Below, piece after piece: positions 58,519 through 64,000 of a DNA stretch of 64,000 nt (position 1 is the stretch's first letter; every line of letters begins with the position of its first letter). Source of the stretch: CAYNRA01 sp046293395 (GTDB lineage Bacteria; Bacteroidota; Bacteroidia; Cytophagales; Spirosomataceae). Under the pieces are notes generated by a model. That model was not told where the DNA came from. It ran no database searches and worked only from the letters and a program-made list of their open reading frames with translations. The stretch spans positions 310,001 to 374,000 of the forward strand of contig JBKBOU010000001.1 in the NCBI GenBank assembly GCA_046293395.1, in the 5' to 3' direction. A program made the translations under genes and the position numbers.

Positions 58519-60978
58519 TTATTGTAAAAAACTACTAATACTCATGATGTCTGCAAAAACGCCCATGGCGGTTACTTCTGCTCCTGCACCAGGTCCTTTT
58601 ATAACCAACGGATTGAACTTGTAGCGTTCGGTTGTAAAAGAAACAATGTTTTCTGAACCTGCCAACCCAAAGAATGGATGTTCTTTGCCAACGGTTTTCA
58701 ACGAAACTTTGGCTTTTCCGTCTTCAAGGGTCGCTACAAATCGCAATACCTTTTCCTCCGCTTGTGCGGCTTGAATGAGTTCCTCGAAACGTGCATTATC
58801 CGCTTCCAAGGCGGCATAAAAAGAAGGTACGTCGGGTGCTTGTACACAGGCTTCATTGAGTAATGGAACGACTTCAATATCGCTTGGCTCAATCGCAAAA
58901 CCGGCTTCTCTAGCCAAAATGAGTATTTTTCGGGCTACGTCCATTCCGCTCAAATCTTCGCGCGGGTCAGGTTCTGTATATCCTTTTTCTTTGGCTTCTT
59001 TGACGACATCCACGAATTTTTTGCCTACTTCAAAGGTATTGAAGATATACGAAAGTGTGCCCGAAAGTACGGCTTCAATGCGGTGAATTTTATCCCCGCT
59101 CGTGATTAACCCTTGCAATGTATTGATAATCGGCAGTCCTGCCCCCACATTTGTTTCGTACAAAAATTTGGCATTCCCCTTTCTTGCTGTTTGTTGTAAG
59201 GAAAGATACTGTGCGTAAGTGCCTGAATTTGCTACTTTATTAGGTGTTACAATCGAAACACTGGCTTGGAGAAGTGGATAATAATATTGGATAATGTCTT
59301 TATTCGCTGTGCTATCCACAAATACGGCATTGGGTAAATTGTGCATTTGAATGTCTTCAATGAACTCACCAAGGCGTGCAATTTCGCCTTCATTTTGTAA
59401 GTCGTCTTCCCAGGTTAAAAGATTAATTCCTTCGGGTCTGAACAGCATTTTACGTGAATTGATTAAGCCGACAAGCTGTATATTAAGTCCCTTTTTAGCT
59501 TTTAGGTAGTCTTTTTGTGTGTTCAATTGGTGTATCAATGTCCTACCAATCAATCCTGTAGCCCCAACAATATACAAATGCAGCGTAACGCCGTCTATGG
59601 CAAAAAAAGTTTCGTGAATGGCATTCAAAGCTTTGCTAATATCCTTTTTCTGAATAACAATGGAGATGTTTAGTTCAGAGGAACCTTGTGCGGTGGCTAT
59701 GACGTTGATACCGTTTTTCCCGAGTACAGAAAAAAGTTTTCCTGAGGTACCCGATGTTGCTTTCATTCCTTCCCCAACAACTGCAATGACGGATAGATTT
59801 TGCTCGACGACGATGTGGTCAATCAGTCCTTGTTCAATTTCTGTAGCAAAACCTTGCTCTAAAATTTCTTTGACGCCAAAGGCAGATTTTGGATCGACTG
59901 CAAAGCAAATGGAATGCTCCGAGGAAGCTTGTGAAATCAGAATAACACTGATTCTATTTGCTGCCAATAACGTAAATAAACGCGCAGACACCCCAGCCAC
60001 ACCAATCATCCCGTTTCCTTGAATATTAACAAGCGCAATGTCATCAATAGATGAAATTCCGGTGATAGGATAGGGTTGTTTGGGAACATCACGCGCAATG
60101 ACTGTTCCCGGGTTGCTTGGTTCAAATGTATTTAATATCTGAATCGGAATATTCTTTTGAAATGCAGGGGTCAAACTCGGTGGGTAAATGACTTTCGCCC
60201 CAAAATGCGATAATTCCATGGCTTCTGCATAGGAAATGGTAGGAATAGTAAACGCATTTTTGACTTTTCGAGGGTCGGTTGTCATCATGCCATTCACGTC
60301 TGTCCATATCTCAATGACTTGCGCAGATAAAGCTCCACCCAAGATGGACGCCGTGTAATCTGAACCTCCACGACCTAGCGTTGTAGTGATTCCCTCGATT
60401 GTTGAACCAATAAATCCAGTAACGCACTGTAAGTCAGTTGTTTGTGAAAAGTGTTTACGGATGAGCTCATTGGTAATCGAGAAGTTTACTTCTGCATGAG
60501 AGAAATGATCATCTGTTTTGATGATTTTTCGTGCATCGAGGAAGGAAGCTGCAATTCCACGCGAAATAAGGGCTTCCGTGATGATGGTCGTTGAGAGACG
60601 TTCACCAAAACTCAGTAGAAAGTCCATGGTGCGCAGGGATAATTCTTGCAACAAAGAAACACCGCGTAGAAGGTCTTCCAGTTCATTGAATAAACCTTTT
60701 GTTTTTGCCATCGCAGAACTTTGTGCTTTGATATCGACTAATCCGCGCACCGCATTGAGATGTCTATCTTCCACTAGTTTCAGTAATTCAAGATAGTGAA
60801 CATCGTGCGTACTAGCGAGTTTGCCTATCTCGATAAGTTTGTTGGTCACGCCGCCAAAAGCCGAATAAACAACAGCGATTTTGTCTCCAGCAATTCTATT
60901 TTTTTGGATAATAGAGATGACCTGTTCGATGCTTTCAACAGTGCCAACGGAGGTACCTCCGAACTTTAAAATTTTCAT
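58519..60978 (-). CDS. thrA: Bifunctional aspartokinase / homoserine dehydrogenase
   Basis: An 819-aa fusion catalysing the first and third steps from aspartate to homoserine. Aspartokinase domain at 1-285: KILKFGGTSVGTVESI at the start, FGERLSTTII, and TTTLGRGGSDYTASILGGAL. Two ACT domains follow (about 305-455, ISSIDDIALVNIQGNGMIGVAGV). They are probably the threonine feedback site. Homoserine dehydrogenase from about 465: VGATGLIGRTLI, LYETNVGAGLPIINTLQ, and EPDPREDLSGMDVARKILILARE. Standard length and order as in ThrA. A TATATTTG box at 61093-61100 on the minus strand may mark its promoter, leaving a leader of about 105 bases. Confidence 0.95.
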   Translation of the reverse strand: MKILKFGGTSVGTVESIEQVISIIQKNRIAGDKIAVVYSAFGGVTNKLIEIGKLASTHDVHYLELLKLVEDRHLNAVRGLVDIKAQSSAMAKTKGLFNELEDLLRGVSLLQELSLRTMDFLLSFGERLSTTIITEALISRGIAASFLDARKIIKTDDHFSHAEVNFSITNELIRKHFSQTTDLQCVTGFIGSTIEGITTTLGRGGSDYTASILGGALSAQVIEIWTDVNGMMTTDPRKVKNAFTIPTISYAEAMELSHFGAKVIYPPSLTPAFQKNIPIQILNTFEPSNPGTVIARDVPKQPYPITGISSIDDIALVNIQGNGMIGVAGVSARLFTLLAANRISVILISQASSEHSICFAVDPKSAFGVKEILEQGFATEIEQGLIDHIVVEQNLSVIAVVGEGMKATSGTSGKLFSVLGKNGINVIATAQGSSELNISIVIQKKDISKALNAIHETFFAIDGVTLHLYIVGATGLIGRTLIHQLNTQKDYLKAKKGLNIQLVGLINSRKMLFRPEGINLLTWEDDLQNEGEIARLGEFIEDIQMHNLPNAVFVDSTANKDIIQYYYPLLQASVSIVTPNKVANSGTYAQYLSLQQTARKGNAKFLYETNVGAGLPIINTLQGLITSGDKIHRIEAVLSGTLSYIFNTFEVGKKFVDVVKEAKEKGYTEPDPREDLSGMDVARKILILAREAGFAIEPSDIEVVPLLNEACVQAPDVPSFYAALEADNARFEELIQAAQAEEKVLRFVATLEDGKAKVSLKTVGKEHPFFGLAGSENIVSFTTERYKFNPLVIKGPGAGAEVTAMGVFADIMSISSFLQ

Positions 60979-61132
60979 TTTCAGACGTAAAATGAGTAAG
61001 TTAATGGGATTTAGTCACGCAAAGTTTCCACGTAAGCGGGGTGGATAAATTCCGTGAAAATCAGTTAATTGGTTAAAAAGGATGCCTTTTCGCAAATATA
61101 CTAATTTTTGATGCTTTGCGGTTTATTTTTGT
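60979..61132. promoter_or_regulatory. thrA upstream region with a possible -7 box and leader
   Basis: Minus strand TATATTTG (61093-61100) matches TAnnTTTG but no TTG sits at the right distance. The leader shows no clear short threonine/isoleucine-rich peptide, so attenuation is not supported. Confidence 0.35.
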
Positions 61133-61284
61133 ACTGATGCAAGGTCAAACGGGTTAAATTATTTCATTATCGCCGCATCAGTGCGAAATATTGGAAAAAA
61201 CGAAATCAAATAAAGCCCCATCGGGGCTAAACCTCGGTAGCCAACGGAGTGAAATAGTTCGTTTTCCTGCATGTATTTTGATTT
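61133..61284. repeat. Palindromic element between thrA and sdpR (MITE-like)
   Basis: Two nested structures. ACTGATGC (61133-61140) pairs with GCATCAGT (61175-61182). A second element has outer arms GAAATCAAATA (61202-61212) and TATTTTGATTTC (61273-61284), and the inner hairpin AGCCCC-ATC-GGGGCT (61214-61228) followed by TAAACCTCGGTAGCC. The inner sequence resembles a dispersed AGCCCC(N)GGGGCT...CTCGGTAG repeat I know from other Bacteroidota genomes. Confidence 0.55.
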
Positions 61285-61403
61285 CATAACCGATAAACAA
61301 CACCTAATTATTTCAAAAAAATCGAATAAAAATCAGTTATCTTTTTGTTTTTTTAGTAGTTAATTAGATATTTGTCTAAATACAACAAAGGTAATCGGAG
61401 GTT

Positions 61404-61694
61404 ATGAATATACTTTTCAAGGCATTAAATGACGCAACAAGGCGTGAAATTTTAGAATTATTGAAAGATAGGGATAGAACTGCTGGTGAAATTGCCGATC
61501 ATTTTCAGCTAAGCAAGCCAAGTATTTCACATCATCTTGACCTGCTACGCCAAGCAGACTTGGTTTCATCTGTAAAAAAAGGTCAATTTATGGTTTATAC
61601 TATCAATACCACAGTTATGGACGAAGTGGTGGCTTGGTTCATGCAGTTTCGCTTTACATCCGAGGGAAAACCCGCTTGGGGTGTTTCCAAATAA
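61404..61694 (+). CDS. ArsR-family autorepressor (SdpR-like)
   Basis: A 96-aa winged-helix protein: FKALNDATRREILELLKDRDRTAGEIADHFQLSKPSISHHLDLLRQADLVSS covers the ArsR HTH, and GQFMVYTINTTVMDEVVAWF the wing and dimer helix. There are no metal-binding cysteines in the recognition helix, which argues against ArsR/SmtB metal sensing and for the SdpR type. The following gene encodes an SdpI-like membrane protein 15 bp downstream, matching the sdpRI operon of Bacillus. There SdpI confers immunity and sequesters SdpR at the membrane. Confidence 0.87.
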   Translation: MNILFKALNDATRREILELLKDRDRTAGEIADHFQLSKPSISHHLDLLRQADLVSSVKKGQFMVYTINTTVMDEVVAWFMQFRFTSEGKPAWGVSK

Positions 61695-61709
61695 ATAAGT
61701 TAGCTGGAC

Positions 61710-62327
61710 ATGTTTGCACGAATTGTACTATTTGAGCTGATTCTCCTTTTTTTATCTATTTTTCCAACGCTAACGTATGCCCTTTATGGAAATACCAATG
61801 GGTTAGATATTGGACAAAATAGTGGAATTTACGTGTATTTAGTCGTAAATACATTGTTCTATTTCCTGTCGTTTTGGCTTAATTTTTTGGATAGTAAAAA
61901 AGTATTTTACTCTGTTATTCAGCCAGTTACACAAAGGATTCGCTTGATTTGGGCTTTGTATATGTGTTATGTGGGCCTTCTTCTTTTTTGGGGTACAGAA
62001 TGGTTCCCTTCGTATGAACTGCAGCGTATTTTTGGTGTTGGCATTTCACTTTTTTTCTTTGTAAGTAGTAATTTTAGGTTGAATTTACATCCTTCTAGTG
62101 CCTTTGCTGGCGGTATCGGTATGAATACTTCTGCCGGTGTGAAAGAGACTACGAAAATGCAACAACGTTCTTTTGCATACCTATTTTTTTATTTAGGTAT
62201 ATTTATGACGATACTTTTTTTTATCCTGCCCTCTGTGAATCTCCTGTGGGGAAATGTATTCCTAGGCTTGAGTGTATTTTACGGAGTTGTGCTGCGTCTT
62301 TTTAAGACAGCAATGCAGAATGAATGA
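61710..62327 (+). CDS. SdpI-like membrane protein
   Basis: A 205-aa integral membrane protein with about six helices: 4-24, 43-62, 78-98, 108-124, 150-172 and 177-196. The first ~100 residues match the DUF1648-like half of SdpI, and the segment NFRLNLHPSSAFAGGIGMNT resembles the SdpI signature in which Asn/Gly precede IGIRTP. The following loop AGVKETTKMQQRSF is charged. In Bacillus, SdpI protects against the SdpC toxin and captures SdpR; no toxin gene is nearby here, so its role may be general envelope stress or regulation. Confidence 0.75.
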   Translation: MFARIVLFELILLFLSIFPTLTYALYGNTNGLDIGQNSGIYVYLVVNTLFYFLSFWLNFLDSKKVFYSVIQPVTQRIRLIWALYMCYVGLLLFWGTEWFPSYELQRIFGVGISLFFFVSSNFRLNLHPSSAFAGGIGMNTSAGVKETTKMQQRSFAYLFFYLGIFMTILFFILPSVNLLWGNVFLGLSVFYGVVLRLFKTAMQNE

Positions 62328-62332
62328 AGAGA

Positions 62333-63031
62333 TTAAATGGGAAAATCTTTGCTGAAATAGCCAACAAACTTCCAAACTTCTGCAATATCCTCTGCCATGA
62401 CAGGGTACGGTGCATACCGTTCGTTGGTTGATTTTAAGATGATGACGTTTTTCTCAGTTAAGTAATTAAATACTTTTTTTAAAACGACACCTTCGTCTTT
62501 GGTAACGACAACACATACAGTACCATTTTTAATCGTCCGCCAGTTTTCAACGTATTCGACAAAAACAAGGGAGCCTTCTTGCATCGGAAGCATGGAGTCG
62601 CCCTCTACTGGGAAAACACGGTAGTTTCTGTCTTGGGACAAGAAAGGTACTTGGAAAACAGGTAGTTTGGAGATGAAATCTAAGTCCATGTACGAATTAG
62701 GATACCCTGCCACCGCTTTAATGGGTACATATTCGATGTTTTCTTTGTTTTTTGAGTCAATAGTCGTAGCTAAAATACGGAGATTTTCTGTCGGATTAGG
62801 TCTTGTTCCAGGTGTGTCAGAAAGGTTTTTGGCGAGTAAGTCATCTACTTGAACACCAAAAAAAGCAGCAACTTTTAGCAAGTCTTCTAACTTGGGTTCT
62901 GTTCTGCCTTGTTCATACGAACCATACGTTGACTTGGCCAATCCAAGCAAATCGGCGAGTTCTTCTTGCGAGGGTGAATTTGGATGTCTTTTACGTAAAA
63001 TTTGTAGATTTTGACTAAGTTTTGTCGCCAT
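62333..63031 (-). CDS. LexA-like repressor: XRE HTH fused to S24 peptidase domain
   Basis: A 232-aa protein. HTH at 7-66: LQILRKRHPNSPSQEELADLLGLAKSTYGSYEQGRTEPKLEDLLKVAAFFGVQVDDLL. Linker with AGYPNSY (possible cleavage region, Ala-Gly near 110). S24 domain at 115-225: catalytic Ser in VEGDSMLPM and Lys in EGVVLKKVFNYL, both in place. Such proteins are DNA-damage-responsive repressors (phage CI/LexA-like) in Bacteroidota, and often control mutagenic polymerases. The divergent gene at 63239 encodes part of a DnaE-type protein, which fits. A consensus promoter lies 106 bp upstream. Confidence 0.9.
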   Translation of the reverse strand: MATKLSQNLQILRKRHPNSPSQEELADLLGLAKSTYGSYEQGRTEPKLEDLLKVAAFFGVQVDDLLAKNLSDTPGTRPNPTENLRILATTIDSKNKENIEYVPIKAVAGYPNSYMDLDFISKLPVFQVPFLSQDRNYRVFPVEGDSMLPMQEGSLVFVEYVENWRTIKNGTVCVVVTKDEGVVLKKVFNYLTEKNVIILKSTNERYAPYPVMAEDIAEVWKFVGYFSKDFPI

Positions 63032-63136
63032 ATTTTTGAAAGAGATAAAAATTTATACCGAATTTTAGCGGATTTGCAAAAAAAGATGTATATTTGATTA
63101 CTGAATTTTGTCGTATATCGTCTTTTTCTAGTTACA

Positions 63137-63166
63137 CAAATATACAAAATGTGTACGAATAATCAA
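63137..63166 (-). promoter_or_regulatory. Consensus promoter of the S24 repressor gene (TTG-N19-TATATTTG)
   Basis: Minus strand TTG at 63164-63166, 19 bases, TATATTTG at 63137-63144. An inverted repeat with ACAC (63135-63138) and GTGT (63151-63154) cores overlaps the -7 box and could be the repressor's operator. Confidence 0.65.
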
Positions 63167-63238
63167 AAATGTAGTAGTTGAATTAAATTAGTTACTAAAA
63201 TACGCTTCTTTGTAAGTGTAGGATGAACAAATAGGCAC

Positions 63239-64000
63239 ATGGTTTTACAAAATTGTATGCTCCAATCAAGAAAAATAGCACGTAATTTACGTATTGATTC
63301 CACGTATTTGACCAATATGGGCGAAATTCCCAAAGGGCTGACGTACGGATATTTGCTCTTACTTCCTTTTGTATATAAGAGACAGTTTGTACTATCCCGT
63401 AGGAGTAGCCAAACGAAGAGTCAGGCAATAGAAGAGAAGCTGCTTTGTGCATTCCAAACCTTTCCGATTGGGCAAAATTTTTATTTACTCTGTCAATTGG
63501 CGCAAAACTTAGGTTTTTCTGTGGAATATCCTTCCATCAATTCGTCGCATTATTTCCCGATTATTCAAGACAAAAAAATAATTATTGGCTTTGCTAGTGT
63601 TCCTACTATTTCTGCAAACATGGTTGGAAATTGGCTAAAAGAACGAGAAAAAGCTGCATTTACGTCCTTGGACGACTTTTATAAACGTAATCCAGTTTCC
63701 AGAGAGGTACTGAAATCGTTGGTGGCTGCGCGCGCTTTCCGAGATTTACATCGCTCAACAACCGCCCTTGAATGGATGCTGGATACCTACACAAGTATCA
63801 TCCCGCAAGAGGAGCGTTTTGTCTCTTCGTGGGCACACAAAAAAATAAATCATTTGCAATTGCTTGAAAACCAATGGATAACAAATTTAGCTGATTTGCC
63901 TTCTCATTATCAAGTAGCTACTGAACTACCGCATCTTCTAAATGAAGAGGTTGCTGTTTTGGGGCGACTTATTTCTAGTATCTCCTTTCGCTCAACCGAA
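63239..64000 (+). CDS. DnaE-type DNA polymerase III alpha-like protein lacking PHP and polymerase domains (3' end outside window)
   Basis: An open frame of 254 codons from ATG 63239 to the window end; an in-frame TGA at 63224 rules out an upstream extension. The sequence matches the C-terminal third of DnaE/ImuC proteins. IPKGLTYGYLLLLPFVYKR corresponds to the SHAxxYAxLAYxTAYLK block after the fingers, and SVEYPSINSSHYFPI to the Pro-x-Ile-N-x-S strand. The HhH region is IIIGFASVPTISANMVGNWL and AAFTSLDDFYKRNPVSREVLKSLVAARAF, and LNEEVAVLGRLIS is the start of the OB part. Catalytic Asp motifs of the palm and the PHP domain are not encoded. Either a 5'-truncated relic or a separate non-catalytic protein. 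Confidence 0.7.
   Translation, partial: MVLQNCMLQSRKIARNLRIDSTYLTNMGEIPKGLTYGYLLLLPFVYKRQFVLSRRSSQTKSQAIEEKLLCAFQTFPIGQNFYLLCQLAQNLGFSVEYPSINSSHYFPIIQDKKIIIGFASVPTISANMVGNWLKEREKAAFTSLDDFYKRNPVSREVLKSLVAARAFRDLHRSTTALEWMLDTYTSIIPQEERFVSSWAHKKINHLQLLENQWITNLADLPSHYQVATELPHLLNEEVAVLGRLISSISFRSTE

Noticed and set aside
60979..61132. Threonine attenuator leader peptide for thrA
   Set aside because: No short frame rich in Thr/Ile codons and no paired terminator/antiterminator directly before thrA.
63195..63452. 85-aa reading frame on the minus strand
   Set aside because: Overlaps the DnaE-like coding frame, which shows clear family motifs; no motif in the antisense frame.

Overview
The window looks like chromosomal DNA of a Bacteroidota bacterium, most likely of the order Cytophagales. 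The evidence is a 7TM-DISM histidine kinase, a GLPGLI protein next to a large outer-membrane receptor, an HmuY-type heme uptake operon, a BlaI/M56 pair with a TonB C-terminal domain, the short Bacteroidota form of arginine decarboxylase, and promoters of the TTG-N19/20-TAnnTTTG type in front of several genes. Most genes are ordinary housekeeping genes. The assignment to order is an inference from gene content.

Layout. 0-4.5 kb: start of an Mpl-type muropeptide ligase, speA, and a BlaI/M56 signalling pair with three evenly built operator copies. 4.6-6.3 kb: an accessory patch with two clusters of hairpin repeats (constant loop, variable stem), a GIY-YIG nuclease gene between them, a decayed copy of the pckA 3' end, and a small XRE regulator. 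6.4-10.4 kb: a small secreted cysteine protein, a GLPGLI protein and a TonB-type outer-membrane protein, followed by more of the same repeats. 10.7-13.3 kb: fbp-pckA gluconeogenesis operon. 13.8-24.9 kb: peptide transporter, YciH, small enzymes, S41 protease, a YgiB/YgiC-like pair, alaS and a COG2509 flavoprotein. 25.0-28.9 kb: a small island or scar with an IS5-family element that truncates an astacin protease, a 135-aa unknown, a tyrosine recombinase and tRNA-Arg. 29.0-31.6 kb: nuoIJK only, with a repeat-bearing tail on NuoI, and a RibD/DHFR-like reductase. 31.6-34.1 kb: two-component system. 34.4-41.9 kb: a complete fur-hmuRYTUVS heme operon. 42.2-46.4 kb: a broken hydrolase, two tandem receptor-like membrane proteins and a stand-alone LytTR regulator. 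46.4-57.6 kb: housekeeping genes (methyltransferases, carbonic anhydrase, TatD, TcdA, mltG, hisS, two SDRs) and a 47-aa basic protein under a textbook promoter and terminator. 57.6-61.0 kb: thrA-thrB. 61.4-62.3 kb: SdpR/SdpI pair. 62.3-64.0 kb: LexA-like XRE-S24 repressor divergent from a gene encoding only the C-terminal part of a DnaE-type polymerase subunit, running off the window.

The most unusual things are the GIY-YIG gene sitting inside constant-loop/variable-stem hairpin repeats together with the displaced pckA 3' end; the tandem propeller-TM-basic-tail proteins; the 27-residue tandem repeats on NuoI; and the DnaE-like protein that lacks its polymerase and PHP domains. Functions are assigned from recognisable motifs read by eye; no database search was run.
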